DNA of 64,000 bases from Oribacterium sp. oral taxon 078 str. F0262 (GCF_000160135.1 NZ_GG729937.1:1121-65120); one strand, 5' to 3'; shown: positions 9,336-18,831, counted from the first letter of the stretch. A program made the numbers and translations. Notes: a model not told the origin generated them from the sequence alone.

Positions 9336-9364
9336 AGTATATCGAAAGCCCCCCTCTTTTTCAA
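9336..9364 (-). promoter_or_regulatory. Promoter of the lipoprotein-metG-traX-tatD operon
   Basis: TTGAAA (9359-9364), 17-base spacer, TATACT (9336-9341) on the minus strand. It leaves a leader of about 220 bases before the lipoprotein ATG. The leader shows a short AAGCGCT/AGCGCTT pairing but no T-box or known riboswitch core. Confidence 0.7.
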
Positions 9365-9431
9365 GTCTTGGCCGCTCTGTCAATCCCCCTATATCCGGAA
9401 GCTTCCTTCTGTGCGCCCTCTCAAAAACGCT

Positions 9432-9460
9432 ATGACAAAAAAACGGCGATGAAGTATACT
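9432..9460 (+). promoter_or_regulatory. Promoter of rsmI
   Basis: ATGACA (9432-9437), 17-base spacer, TATACT (9455-9460), about 100 bases before the rsmI ATG and divergent from the metG operon promoter. Confidence 0.65.
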
Positions 9461-9563
9461 GGAATCCGGGAAAATGCCGCTCCGGCAGCGCGGAATGGAG
9501 AGGCGGCAAAGCGGCGGGATTTTGGCAGCGGAATCGGGAAAAGGCTCAGGAGGGGAAAACAGC

Positions 9564-10439
9564 ATGGAAAAGGGAAGGCTCTGTCTTTGCGCGACGCCGA
9601 TCGGGAATCTGGAGGACATCAGCCTCCGGGTGCTCCGCTGTCTTCGGGAGGCGGATCTGATCGCGGCGGAGGATACCAGAAATTCCGCCCGCCTGCTCGC
9701 TCACTTCGGGATCCGGACGCCGATGACCTCCTATCATGAATTTAATAAATATGATAAGGCGAAGCTTCTATTGCAGGAGCTTCTGAAGGGGAAAAGCATC
9801 GCGCTCATCACCGACGCGGGCATGCCCTGCATCTCGGATCCGGGGGAGGAGCTGGTCCGGGAGGCCGCTATGGCCGGGATCTCCGTCACAAGCCTGCCCG
9901 GTCCCTCCGCCGTCCTCACAGCGCTCAGCCTCTCCGGACTTCCCTCCGGGCGCTTCTCCTTCGAGGGCTTTCTCCCCAGAGATAAAAAGGAAAGGCAGGA
10001 ACGCCTCCGGGAGATCGCGGAGGAGCCCAGGACTCTGATCCTCTATGAGGCCCCCCACCGGCTCCGGAAGACCCTATCGGAGCTTTGCACCGCGCTCGGA
10101 GAAAAGCGCAGAATCTCCCTCTGCCGGGAGCTCACAAAGCTCCACGAGGAGATCCTCCGGACAGATCTCTCCGAGGCTCTTCTCCGATATGAGAGCGAGG
10201 ACCCGCGGGGAGAATACGTCCTTGTGATCGAGGGAAAGCCGCGGCGGGAGCTTCTTCGGGAGGCGGCCTCCCGCTGGGAATCGCTCAGCCTGGAGGAGCA
10301 TCTCTCGCTCTACCTAAAGGAGGGATTGAGCGAAAAGGAGGCGATGAAAAAGGCCGCGAGAGACCGCGGAATCGGAAAGCGGGAGATCTACCGCGCCCTG
10401 AAGGGAGACGGGCGGGAAAGCGAAAAGGGCAGCCCGTAA
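9564..10439 (+). CDS. rsmI: 16S rRNA (cytidine-1402-2'-O)-methyltransferase
   Basis: 291 residues, the family's normal length. It methylates the ribose of C1402 in 16S rRNA using S-adenosylmethionine. The tetrapyrrole-methylase fold signatures are clear: CATPIGNLEDIS at the N-terminus, AAEDTRN, ALITDAGMPCISDPG and LPGPSAVLTALSLSG. The C-terminal part (LSEKEAMKKAARDRGIGKREIY) is the helix-turn-helix-like tail of RsmI. AGGAGGGG lies ten bases before the ATG at 9564; earlier in-frame ATGs lack a ribosome site. It is transcribed alone and ends at a strong hairpin. Confidence 0.96.
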   Translation: MEKGRLCLCATPIGNLEDISLRVLRCLREADLIAAEDTRNSARLLAHFGIRTPMTSYHEFNKYDKAKLLLQELLKGKSIALITDAGMPCISDPGEELVREAAMAGISVTSLPGPSAVLTALSLSGLPSGRFSFEGFLPRDKKERQERLREIAEEPRTLILYEAPHRLRKTLSELCTALGEKRRISLCRELTKLHEEILRTDLSEALLRYESEDPRGEYVLVIEGKPRRELLREAASRWESLSLEEHLSLYLKEGLSEKEAMKKAARDRGIGKREIYRALKGDGRESEKGSP

Positions 10440-10540
10440 AGCGCGGATTTCCAAAGTACGCCCGCTGCCGGCCTTCTCCGGATATGCGGGGAAAATCGGA
10501 AGGATTCCCTGCATAAGATTGTTCATCCATGACAGCAGAA

Positions 10541-10581
10541 AGGAAAGAGCCGGACCTCCGATGGGAGGCCGGCTCTTTCCT
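10541..10581. terminator. Hairpin terminator between rsmI and the wall-binding protein gene
   Basis: An approximately 18-bp inverted repeat (AGGAAAGAGCCGG... with ...CCGGCTCTTTCCT) with a short loop, lying between two convergent genes. The U-tract on either strand is modest (TTTC/TTCT), so it may work in both directions. Confidence 0.75.
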
Positions 10582-10612
10582 TTCTGGCTTTTGGGACTTC
10601 TGTCCGCGGCTT

Positions 10613-12550
10613 TTATTTTGTCTGTACCGCGCCGTTCACCGTCCACTCGCCGTTCGCGTTGACCGTATAGCCGTCCGGCGTCGTGGTATTCTCATACATA
10701 TGTCCGAAGTTCTTCCCGGCTGTCGGCTCCAGATAATAGCACTTTCCGTTGATCCACTGCCAGCCGCTCATGACATAGCCGTCGGCACCGAAATAGTACC
10801 AGTACTGTCCGCCGTTCCAGCTGTAGCGCTGCCATACGGAGGCCGGCCAGGAGCCGTTATTCAGCCTGACCCACCAGCCCTTGGCATCCTGCACCCACTC
10901 CTTGAAGCTTCCGGCCGTATTCGTCGTCACACTGCCCCCGCCGGATCTCCCGGATCTCCGTCCCGATCCTCCGCCGGAGCCGCCGGAACCACCGGAGCCG
11001 CTTCCGCTTCCGCCATTGTTCGCCTTCTCTGGCTTGGAAACCGAAGCCTTGACCGAGGGATAGCCGTCCGATGTGATTTCGATCTGGTAATTTCCGTCGT
11101 CCGGGAAGGCCACGGTCTTTGTGTTATGGCGTCCCGGCACCACCGCGTCCAGCTTGAGCTTTCCGTTCTCGTCGAAGAAGATCTTTCCCAAAGTCAGCTT
11201 CGGGTCCGAGAAGGAGAGCTCGGAGCCCGCAACGACCTTTCCGGCCGCATCCAGCTTGCTCACCTTGACCGCGGAGATATTTCCGATGTAGGCGGCCGTC
11301 GTGATGCCGTAGGGAAGCTGCAGGGTATTTCCGGAGAACCTCACACTACCGTCCGGATGTCCCGAACTCAGCCTGAACTCCACCTTGATATCCTCATACT
11401 TCTCGTCTGTGAATACCAGAGTATAGAGTCCGATTCCGGTATTGGCGTTCGTCTTTACCTTAAGAAGCTTCGAAGCACTGTCATAGCTGTAATCCGCATC
11501 CTTTGCGAGCTCCTTTTGCTTGAAGCTTACGCTCTTCAGCTGATAGGAGGAGTCCGACGGGACGGAAAAGCTGAGGGAAACATCGGAGCTCTCCTTCCCA
11601 TAGACATTATCCTTCGCCGTGATCTTCGAGCTGTCGTCGAGAAGAGTCTTCACCTTCAGCTTCGTGTCGATCACAACATCCTTCTTCCCTTTCAGGAGAT
11701 AGGTGATCCTTCGGATCGTCTTCCCCTGCATATCCTGGAAGCGCTGATAGCCCGGCGTATTTCCGTGCGGCTCGGTGTAGGAGCGGACGGAGAACGCCAT
11801 CTCATCGGAGCGAAGGAAGATATTGTCCATCGGCTTCATGCCGTACTTTGCTCCGTCCTCGGTCTCCAGGATCGCTCCCATGATGTCCGCGGACTTCGGG
11901 GCATTCTCCAGATTGAGCTCCAGCGTATAGTTCCCAAAGCGCTTCCCCGTCACGATCTCCGCCGCCTTGGCTTCGACCGTCTCCGTATCCGTCTTCATCT
12001 TCGTAAGGGAGCCGTCTCCGTTCAGCGTCTTGTATTCGTCCGGCACCGGAATCGTCGAGGATGTCGCGATCTCCGGAAGGCTTCCGACGATGTTGAGAAG
12101 CTCGTTGCTGCACTGCGCGTTCCCCGCCTGCGCGGCCTTCGCGCTGTTATAGAGGCTCTCCGGAATCCGCACCGTGACCTTGCGGATCCCCGTCGCAACC
12201 GTCTTTCCGGAGGAGGTATCGGATTTCACCTGCTCCCATTTCGCCGCCTTTCCGACTGTGGCGCTCGACACCGCATCGTAGTAGCCCTCCGCCCGAAGTG
12301 CCGCTGCCGGGTCCTGCGCATTCAGCTCCATCGTCGGATTTTCCTGAGGATCCTTTAATTCGCCGTAGAAAAAGTCCGCATAATCCACATCCAGCTGCGC
12401 ATATACATCGTTTCCGCTTTTAAAGGGCTTAAAATCCGCATCGGAAGAGGGGGACGCCCCGGCGTATGCCGAGAGCGGCGCCGCAAAGACAAAAAGTGCC
12501 GCGAGCAGCGCGAGCACGGATGCCGACCGGAAAACCTGCCTTTCGCTCAT
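10613..12550 (-). CDS. Secreted cell-wall-binding protein with choline-binding-type repeats
   Basis: 645 residues. An N-terminal signal peptide (hydrophobic LALLAALFVFAAP, cleavage near SAYA) is followed by a long all-beta region. FPDDGNYQIEITSDGYPSVK resembles hemoglobin-interacting-type (DUF1533) strands. A Gly/Ser/Arg linker at about 515-545 leads to C-terminal wall-binding repeats with the aromatic pattern WYYFGADGYVMSGWQWINGK. Such repeats hold proteins to teichoic acid or other wall polymers. The early YDAVSSAT segment recurs in secreted clostridial proteins of unknown function. AGGAGGT precedes the ATG. The ligand is unknown. Confidence 0.75.
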   Translation of the reverse strand: MSERQVFRSASVLALLAALFVFAAPLSAYAGASPSSDADFKPFKSGNDVYAQLDVDYADFFYGELKDPQENPTMELNAQDPAAALRAEGYYDAVSSATVGKAAKWEQVKSDTSSGKTVATGIRKVTVRIPESLYNSAKAAQAGNAQCSNELLNIVGSLPEIATSSTIPVPDEYKTLNGDGSLTKMKTDTETVEAKAAEIVTGKRFGNYTLELNLENAPKSADIMGAILETEDGAKYGMKPMDNIFLRSDEMAFSVRSYTEPHGNTPGYQRFQDMQGKTIRRITYLLKGKKDVVIDTKLKVKTLLDDSSKITAKDNVYGKESSDVSLSFSVPSDSSYQLKSVSFKQKELAKDADYSYDSASKLLKVKTNANTGIGLYTLVFTDEKYEDIKVEFRLSSGHPDGSVRFSGNTLQLPYGITTAAYIGNISAVKVSKLDAAGKVVAGSELSFSDPKLTLGKIFFDENGKLKLDAVVPGRHNTKTVAFPDDGNYQIEITSDGYPSVKASVSKPEKANNGGSGSGSGGSGGSGGGSGRRSGRSGGGSVTTNTAGSFKEWVQDAKGWWVRLNNGSWPASVWQRYSWNGGQYWYYFGADGYVMSGWQWINGKCYYLEPTAGKNFGHMYENTTTPDGYTVNANGEWTVNGAVQTK

Positions 12551-12654
12551 TCTTACCTCCTGTTTGGGAAATGCATCGTCCCTGTACCGCAGGGACGGAT
12601 AACTTCGATACTGCCGAAATGATCGGCGGAAGCCTTTAGTTAGAGCAAGCTAAC
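12551..12654 (-). promoter_or_regulatory. Structured 5' leader of the wall-binding protein gene
   Basis: The roughly 100-base leader has three consecutive hairpins: GTTAG/CTAAC (12639-12654), GCCGA/TCGGC (12613-12627) and a perfect 8-bp stem CGTCCCTG/CAGGGACG (12577-12597), just before the AGGAGG ribosome site. There is no U-tract, so control of translation or message stability is more likely than attenuation. No known riboswitch class was recognised. Confidence 0.45.
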
Positions 12655-12660
12655 AGCCAT

Positions 12661-12690
12661 AGTATAGCGAAAAGAGCGAAAGTTCGTCAA
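12661..12690 (-). promoter_or_regulatory. Promoter of the wall-binding protein gene
   Basis: TTGACG (12685-12690), 18-base spacer, TATACT (12661-12666) on the minus strand. Confidence 0.75.
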
Positions 12691-12740
12691 GTCCATGATA
12701 AAATCTTATTATAAATGTAAGTTTTCCGTCTCAGATACCG

Positions 12741-12773
12741 AAAAAGTCCCCGGGAGGAATTCCTCCCGGAGAC
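12741..12773 (-). terminator. Terminator of the MMPL/coiled-coil operon
   Basis: A perfect palindrome CCGGGAGG-AATT-CCTCCCGG (12750-12769) is followed on the minus strand by GGACTTTTT. It lies just after the stop codon at 12783. Confidence 0.85.
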
Positions 12774-12782
12774 CTTTAAAGG

Positions 12783-15275
12783 CTAGCTCGTCTTTCCCTT
12801 CTTCTTTCCAATTCCGAGGACGCTCCTCATCCCCTCCCAGATCTTTCGGAATACCCGGGCGATCCTCTGCCAGGGGCTCTGCTGCTCCTCGGCCTCCTCA
12901 CTGTCCAGGCTCTCCGCGGAATCCTCCTTTTTCGAGATCTCCTCCGTGCGGCAGACGATCGCGAGACTCGAGGGCTCCGGATTTTCCTCGCTGGTAAAGG
13001 AGACCTTCGGGGCCTCCGGATCCATATTGAGGAAATTATTGTCCGCCTCCTGCTCATCCAGCTCATCGTTGATGGATTTTCGGAGCTCGGAGCCGGATTC
13101 TTTGAATTTCTTCGTGTTCTCGATCATATCTTTGCCATTGTCCACCGCCTTCTGCCCGGCGGCAAGCCCGGCGTCCGCGGCGCTTCCGAAATTCCCGGAG
13201 GCGGAGCGGAGCGTATCGTTCGCGAGCTGAAGAGTCCCCGAGATATCATTGGAGGCCTTCTGCACCGACTGGAGGGTGTTCCCCGAATTCGTGAGAGCGG
13301 TCTGGACATCCGGATAATAGAGATTCATGGTCCCGATCAGGGTATTCACGTCCCCATTTAAGAGCACGAGCTGATCGACGAGCTTTGCGCTCTGCTTCGA
13401 AACGGAGCCCGCCTCCAGGCTCACGCTCTCGATATCCGCAGAGAGCTGATCGATCTGCGCGATGAGATTCTCCGCGTTCACGCTGCCGTAGGCCTGGGCG
13501 GCCCCCGCGGCGAGCTCGGAAAGGGCATCGCTCAGCCCCTTCAGATTCCCCGCCGCCGCGCTCTGAACCGCGCTGCCCCTCTGCGCTGCCTTTTGGGAGA
13601 GCTCCTCGATTCGGCTGTTTTGCTGACGGAGGGAACGCAGTCTCCCGAGAAAGCGGGAGGCATTCTCCTTCTGCGCGGCCGTCGCAAGCCGTACCGCCCC
13701 CTCCGTCGCCGCGGCCGGATTCCCGCCCGCAGCCGCTGCGGCGCGGGCCGCCGCCTCCCGGATATCCTGAGCGCTCACCGCGCGGTTTTGTCCCGCCGCG
13801 GCAAGCTGCGACAAAAGCTGATCGTGCGTATAGAGAAGGGCCGTGAGCGTCTGCTTCATCGAGGAGAGCTCCTCCTCGGAATAGGAGCCGATATCCTTCC
13901 CGCCGGATGAGATCTGCTGCTCTATGAGCTCGATGACAGACTCCGGAAGGTAGGCCTCATCGTAGCTCGCCTGAGAGAGTGCCGCGGACTTCGTGATATT
14001 GGAGGCGGTCGCGATGATCTCCGCGCCGTCGCTGAGCGCTCCCCTTGCGATATAATTCAGATTTCCGGCCGCCCTTTGTCCTCCCGCGATTCCGCCCCTT
14101 ATCCTCCGAAGTGCCTCATTGGTACTCTCCAGACTCGAGCGAAGCTCCGATGTATCCACTCCCTCCACGCCGTTTAAGGAGGAGCCGAGATTTTGAAGGC
14201 GGATCTTCAGCTGATCCAGCTTATCATTTCCGTTGATGAGATCCTGATTCAGACTGTTTAAATTCCGGTTGATATCGTAGACCATCCACTGCGTATCCTT
14301 CAGGGAATTCCGGAGCGGGCTCAGGCTGTCGGAGAGCTCCCGGATATCCCGGATCGCGAGATCATTTCCCGCAAAGATCGAGTCCTTCGCGCTGTGGAGC
14401 TTGTCCTTCCCCGCCCTGAGCTCCCGGATCATCTCGCTGCTAAGATCCAGCTGCGAGGACATATTCGCGACATTGTCGAGGAGTGCATCCGCATCATCCA
14501 TCATATCGTTGGTATTTCCCCGGAACTTATCCTTTAATTCCTTGATATCCTTTATCTCCGAAAGGCCGCCCAGCGTGCCGGGGCTCATGATCATGACCGC
14601 CCCCACAGTCTCGAAGCTGTCTGTCCCCATGCGGACGGTGAAATGTCCCTCCTGCCCGGGAAGCGCCGCAAAGACGACGCCGCTGTACTGCCCGAGGGAC
14701 ATGGTCTGAGAATCCGGCGCATCGATCGAGTAAATCTTATTGCTGTCGATCGGAAGGGCCAGGATCAGCATGAAATTATTCTTCATGTAATCGGAGGCCG
14801 CTTCATTCGGCCAGGCGTCGATATTCATCTCCACAAGGCCGGAGGCCCCGGCGAGCTCCTCCGCGTTCACGGGGACGCCGTTCAGCTTATAGCTTATATC
14901 GAATTTCCAGGGGGAGACGGCTCTCTCCGGATCAAGTCTCCCCTCAAAGAAGAACTTCCCCGGCTTCTCCGGTGCCTTCCAGGTCACACTGTCCCCGTTT
15001 TGCTCCGGCTTCTCCGTACCGGACATATTGATGAGCTCTGTGTAATTCCCGTGGTCCGTATAGCTCGGCTGGGAATTGAAATTCACGGATTTTACGACAT
15101 TGGCCTTCGAAATCTGACCGTAGTGATTCAGATTGAGATACATCGTCTCCTCGACGGATGCCTCAGCGGGGCCCGCAGCACTCACGATCGGGCACAGCGC
15201 CTCCGTCAAAAAGCAGAGCGCCGCGAGGCCGCACGCGCTTTTCCTCTTAAATTCTCTGATCCATTGCTTTCTCAT
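12783..15275 (-). CDS. Secreted coiled-coil protein, partner of the MMPL exporter
   Basis: 830 residues. A signal peptide (CGLAALCFLTEALCPIVSAAG) leads into a roughly 200-residue beta-rich N-terminal region, then about 450 residues of predicted coiled coil rich in Leu, Ser, Asn and Gln, resembling the periplasmic-loop part of YhgE/Pip-type proteins, and a basic C-terminus (IGKKKGK). The function is not known. It sits 109 bases downstream of the MMPL gene, and proteins of this kind repeatedly accompany such exporters, so it may be an extracytoplasmic adaptor. The ATG at 15275 has GGAGGG 12 bases upstream; an ATG at 15299 is the alternative. No sorting motif or terminal membrane anchor is evident. 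Confidence 0.7.
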   Translation of the reverse strand: MRKQWIREFKRKSACGLAALCFLTEALCPIVSAAGPAEASVEETMYLNLNHYGQISKANVVKSVNFNSQPSYTDHGNYTELINMSGTEKPEQNGDSVTWKAPEKPGKFFFEGRLDPERAVSPWKFDISYKLNGVPVNAEELAGASGLVEMNIDAWPNEAASDYMKNNFMLILALPIDSNKIYSIDAPDSQTMSLGQYSGVVFAALPGQEGHFTVRMGTDSFETVGAVMIMSPGTLGGLSEIKDIKELKDKFRGNTNDMMDDADALLDNVANMSSQLDLSSEMIRELRAGKDKLHSAKDSIFAGNDLAIRDIRELSDSLSPLRNSLKDTQWMVYDINRNLNSLNQDLINGNDKLDQLKIRLQNLGSSLNGVEGVDTSELRSSLESTNEALRRIRGGIAGGQRAAGNLNYIARGALSDGAEIIATASNITKSAALSQASYDEAYLPESVIELIEQQISSGGKDIGSYSEEELSSMKQTLTALLYTHDQLLSQLAAAGQNRAVSAQDIREAAARAAAAAGGNPAAATEGAVRLATAAQKENASRFLGRLRSLRQQNSRIEELSQKAAQRGSAVQSAAAGNLKGLSDALSELAAGAAQAYGSVNAENLIAQIDQLSADIESVSLEAGSVSKQSAKLVDQLVLLNGDVNTLIGTMNLYYPDVQTALTNSGNTLQSVQKASNDISGTLQLANDTLRSASGNFGSAADAGLAAGQKAVDNGKDMIENTKKFKESGSELRKSINDELDEQEADNNFLNMDPEAPKVSFTSEENPEPSSLAIVCRTEEISKKEDSAESLDSEEAEEQQSPWQRIARVFRKIWEGMRSVLGIGKKKGKTS

Positions 15276-15384
15276 CTTTTCCAAACTCCCTCCGGACATC
15301 CTGCACCCCTTATCCTCTATCGCGGCCGAAAAGCAGCACGCCGCCGTCCTGCGTCCCATAGCCTGGCTATATCCATTCCTATCT

Positions 15385-17649
15385 CTATTCTTTTCTCTCT
15401 TCTTCTCTGCCCCTCTGTTTTGCCCGGACCCTCTCCGTCCCGGCCCTGAGGACCTCCTCCCCTCCTCCGCTCAGGATTTCCTGTATCTTACGGCGGAGCT
15501 TCCTTCTGGTATTTCTCGCATTCATCGCGGCCTCCTTGATCGCGGCCCGGCGTCTCGCCTTCTTTTCCGCGGCCGGCGTCGTGATAAAGGGATCGATCAG
15601 CTGCAAAAGGAAGGGCATCATCAGAACCACGAATGAGACCGACAGAATCGCGCCGCGCCCGACGAGATGCCCGACCTCACTGATCGCGGGGATCGAGGAG
15701 AGGAAGCTGATCGCATAGCCGCAGACCACGAGGATCGTCCCCGAGGTCAGGATAGAGGGAAGCGAGCGCTCCGTCATGAGCTCCGCCGCCCTTTGTTTAT
15801 CCTTCTCGCTCTGCCGGATCTGGAGATAATTCTCCGTGGAGGAGATCGCATAGTCGATGGTCGAGCCGAGCTGGATGCAGGAGACCACGGCGTAGGCGAT
15901 GAAGATGAGCTTCTGTCCTCCCACATAGGGGAAGGCCATATTCACATAAATCGCCATCATGATCGGGATCATCGCCGCGATCGGCATGAGCGGGGAGTGG
16001 AAGGAGAGCGCCACGACGATGAAGATGCTCAGCATTGCGAGATTGTTCACGAGGGTATAATCCGGGATCAGGATCTTCTCCATATCCTCCGTCGTCGGCG
16101 TGTTCCCGGTGATATAGCTCTCCTCCGGGTAATATTTTCGTATCCTCTCGCTGACAAGCTCCGTGTCCTTATAGGCCGTCCTGCTCTCCGGCTTTGTCTT
16201 GATATAGATGAGGAGCCTCGTATAGCCGCTCTTATGAAAGAGCTCCGTGACGCTCTCAGGCAGAAAATCATCCGGTATGCCGTCCGGCAGATAGGCGGAA
16301 AGCCCCATCACCTTCTTCACATAGTCCTGCTCCTTCAGCTCATCCACGAGCGTCCTCTCTTTCTCCGGCTCCGTATCCGGGAAGATAGCGACGAGGAGAT
16401 TGGAGCGGCCGAACTTCCGGTCGATCTCCGCCGCCTCCTCGTAGATCTTCGTCCCGGGCCCGGCCCCCGTCGCGTCCGAGCCATAGAGGAAGTGATTCAT
16501 CCCCTGTGCGACATAGATCGGAGCGGCGAGGAGAAGAGAGAGCGCGAGAACCGCCGGACTCAGCCTCGCGATGAGCTTCGAGCTCTTCTGAAATTTCGGC
16601 AGGAAGGGGCGGTGCCTCGTCCGATCGATCCGATCCGACCAGGACAGAAGGAGCGAGGGCATCAGGAAGATCACCATGAGAAGGGAGCATATAATGCTCT
16701 TCGACATGACGACCCCCATGTCAAAGCCCATTCGAAAGCGCATGAAGACGAGAACGATGAAGCCGAAGAAGGTCGTCATGGAGGACGCCAGTATCGTCGT
16801 GATCGTGCTCATGAGCCCGGCCTTCAGGGCCTCCTCCTTCCCAAGCCCCCTCTCCCGCTCCCGCTCATAGGCGTGGAGCAGGAAGACGGAGTAATCCATC
16901 GAGGTCGCAAGCTGCAGGACATCGGAGATATTATTCGTGATATAGGAGATCGTCCCGAGGAAGATATTCGTCCCCTTGTTGATGACGATCGCGCAGCCGA
17001 TGACGGTCAAAAAGAGCACGGGCTCAAACCAGGAGGTCGTCGTCAGAAGGAGGATCAGGAAGATGAAGACCACGGCGACGGCCATGATCATCTTCATCTG
17101 CTCCTGGACATTCTCCTCAATGAATTTGTTGGTCGGCGACATCCCCACCAGGCTTCCCCTGTCCCCGACGATCTCTTCGATCTCATCGATCGCCCGGTGC
17201 GTGAGCTTATGGGTATCCCCCTTCACAAAGGTGATATCCATAACGGCGTCTCCATCCTTATAATAATCGGAGATATCCTTCGCATCGATAAAGTCCGAGG
17301 AGCTGTAGATCTGCGTCTTCGTATCGCACCAGACGACCTGATCGACGCCCTCTACCTTTTCGATCTGATTTTTATACTGCTTCGCCTCATAGAGCGTCAC
17401 ATCCTTCAGCATGAGACGCCCGGTCCCCGGGTAGCCGAAGACCTCCTTCATCTTATTGATCGCCACCTTCGAGGGGACATAATCCGGAAGATAGGAGGTG
17501 AGATCATAGTTTACCCCGACGAAGAAGTAGCAGACCGCACTCAGGATCACAAAAAAGAAGACGATATCCCGGATCCCCTTATTGTGATCCACGATAAAGT
17601 CCGCAAGATTATGATGCTTTTTCTTCTCTTCCCTTTTTTCCTCTGCCAT
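15385..17649 (-). CDS. MMPL/RND-family membrane exporter
   Basis: 754 residues with two repeats of one membrane helix, a large outer loop and five further helices, as in MMPL-type RND transporters. Asp residues in the fourth helix of each half (TSMDYSVFLLHAYE near 250 and STIDYAISSTENY near 596) fit the proton-relay positions. The ends are basic and cytoplasmic. These proteins export lipids or hydrophobic compounds; the substrate cannot be named. The ATG at 17649 has GAGGAG upstream and is preferred to the one at 17670. It is divergent from a TetR regulator and followed by the secreted coiled-coil gene. Confidence 0.9.
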   Translation of the reverse strand: MAEEKREEKKKHHNLADFIVDHNKGIRDIVFFFVILSAVCYFFVGVNYDLTSYLPDYVPSKVAINKMKEVFGYPGTGRLMLKDVTLYEAKQYKNQIEKVEGVDQVVWCDTKTQIYSSSDFIDAKDISDYYKDGDAVMDITFVKGDTHKLTHRAIDEIEEIVGDRGSLVGMSPTNKFIEENVQEQMKMIMAVAVVFIFLILLLTTTSWFEPVLFLTVIGCAIVINKGTNIFLGTISYITNNISDVLQLATSMDYSVFLLHAYERERERGLGKEEALKAGLMSTITTILASSMTTFFGFIVLVFMRFRMGFDMGVVMSKSIICSLLMVIFLMPSLLLSWSDRIDRTRHRPFLPKFQKSSKLIARLSPAVLALSLLLAAPIYVAQGMNHFLYGSDATGAGPGTKIYEEAAEIDRKFGRSNLLVAIFPDTEPEKERTLVDELKEQDYVKKVMGLSAYLPDGIPDDFLPESVTELFHKSGYTRLLIYIKTKPESRTAYKDTELVSERIRKYYPEESYITGNTPTTEDMEKILIPDYTLVNNLAMLSIFIVVALSFHSPLMPIAAMIPIMMAIYVNMAFPYVGGQKLIFIAYAVVSCIQLGSTIDYAISSTENYLQIRQSEKDKQRAAELMTERSLPSILTSGTILVVCGYAISFLSSIPAISEVGHLVGRGAILSVSFVVLMMPFLLQLIDPFITTPAAEKKARRRAAIKEAAMNARNTRRKLRRKIQEILSGGGEEVLRAGTERVRAKQRGREEERKE

Positions 17650-18039
17650 GAAAGCACTCCTCTTTTCCATTCTGCCGCCGAAGGATCCCGGCCGCTTTGC
17701 TTTCGTCTTTTGCCATAGCTCTCCCTTGCCGGGAGCATTCCGAAATCAACGGTATCGCCGAAGCTCCGAATGCCCTTTTATCCTGTATTTCCCTTCCTGC
17801 TCTCTTTGTTCAATTTTCGTCAGCATTTTGATAATTGACATCTGTCTATTTATGTAGTAGTGTTCATTATAGGATTCGGAGTCGAGTAACGCAATACCCA
17901 ATAATCAATCCTAAGTTCGTTTATCATCATATTTACACTTTATGCCCGTTTATCCTCCTCTATAAGGATAGGCGCGAAGAAAAGCATGCCGCAGAGAAAG
18001 AAGCAGGAGAAATCAGGAGCTTATGAAGGAGGGGAAATT
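17650..18039. promoter_or_regulatory. Divergent control region between the exporter and tetR genes
   Basis: A plus-strand promoter TTGACA (17835-17840), 17-base spacer, TAGTGT (17858-17863) can serve the TetR gene. The -35 box overlaps a small inverted repeat GACA-TC-TGTC (17837-17846), a possible operator half. A minus-strand promoter for the exporter was not clearly resolved. The segment 17820-17950 is much richer in A+T than its surroundings. Confidence 0.5.
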
Positions 18040-18660
18040 ATGGCTGTGAAGGGGAAACCGGGAAAGCTGGAGAAAAGCCGGGAGCGAAGCGTGAAGATGG
18101 ACACCCCGAGGCGGGACCGCAGGGTGAGAAAGACCACAAACGCCCTGAAGCACGCTCTCACCGTGCTCATGCAGAAAAAAACCATCAAGGATATCACCGT
18201 AAAGGAGCTCACAGATATCGCCGACGTAAACCGCGGCACCTTCTACCTTCATTATGAGGACGTCTTTGATCTCCTCTCGCAGTCGGAGGGAGACTTCTTC
18301 GCAAAGCTCCGGGAAGCCGTCGAGCTTCACAGCGAAGACTTCATGAGCGGAAATCCGGTGCCGCTCTTTTGCGGCGTCTATGAGCTCTGCCGGGACAACG
18401 CGGATCTGGTCAGCATCCTGATCGGCGAAAACGGGGACATCAATTTTCTGAATCAGCTCAAGACCTTCCTCCGGGAGAAGTGCCTGAACGACTGGAGCGC
18501 CATCCTGAGAAGGCAGGGGATCCAGCACTTCGACGCCTACTTCTCCTTCATCGTCGGCGGCTGTCTCAGTCTTCTCCAGTACTGGTTCCACGGCGGCATG
18601 ATAGAAAGCCCGGAGGAGCTCGCGGAAATCACCGGAGTCTTCCTCGCGCACCATATGTGA
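18040..18660 (+). CDS. TetR/AcrR-family transcriptional regulator
   Basis: 206 residues. The N-terminal helix-turn-helix (KDITVKELTDIADVNRGTFY, about 50-70) is typical of TetR proteins, with LHYEDVFDLL following. The C-terminal ligand domain is of the Firmicutes type. GGAGGGG lies just before the ATG at 18040; an earlier ATG at 17986 has no ribosome site. Its divergent position suggests that it represses the MMPL exporter operon and itself in response to an exported or membrane-active compound (inference). Confidence 0.88.
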   Translation: MAVKGKPGKLEKSRERSVKMDTPRRDRRVRKTTNALKHALTVLMQKKTIKDITVKELTDIADVNRGTFYLHYEDVFDLLSQSEGDFFAKLREAVELHSEDFMSGNPVPLFCGVYELCRDNADLVSILIGENGDINFLNQLKTFLREKCLNDWSAILRRQGIQHFDAYFSFIVGGCLSLLQYWFHGGMIESPEELAEITGVFLAHHM

Positions 18661-18786
18661 TAAGCCCCGGCGCTCCAGAGTACAAAAAGAAGACCGGGGC
18701 AGGGGCGTACAGCCCCCCAATGCGAAAAAGGCCGGGACAGGAACGCAGCCGCCTTAACAGCTAATGGGAGAATATTCCATAAAAAT

Positions 18787-18831
18787 AAACGCGAAAAAAG
18801 CGAGAGATGGGGCTCTCGCTTTTTCGCGTTT
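18787..18831. terminator. Strong hairpin terminator after tetR and the minus-strand RNA
   Basis: The arms AAACGCGAAAAAAGCGAGAG and CTCTCGCTTTTTCGCGTTT pair over nearly 20 bases with a five-base loop. T-runs are present on both strands, so it can end tetR transcription and the minus-strand RNA. Confidence 0.85.

Noticed and set aside
15667-17718. A 683-codon open frame on the plus strand
   Set aside because: It lies fully antisense to the MMPL exporter gene, has no ribosome site, and its composition (His/Arg/Asp-rich) is the mirror of the real coding strand.
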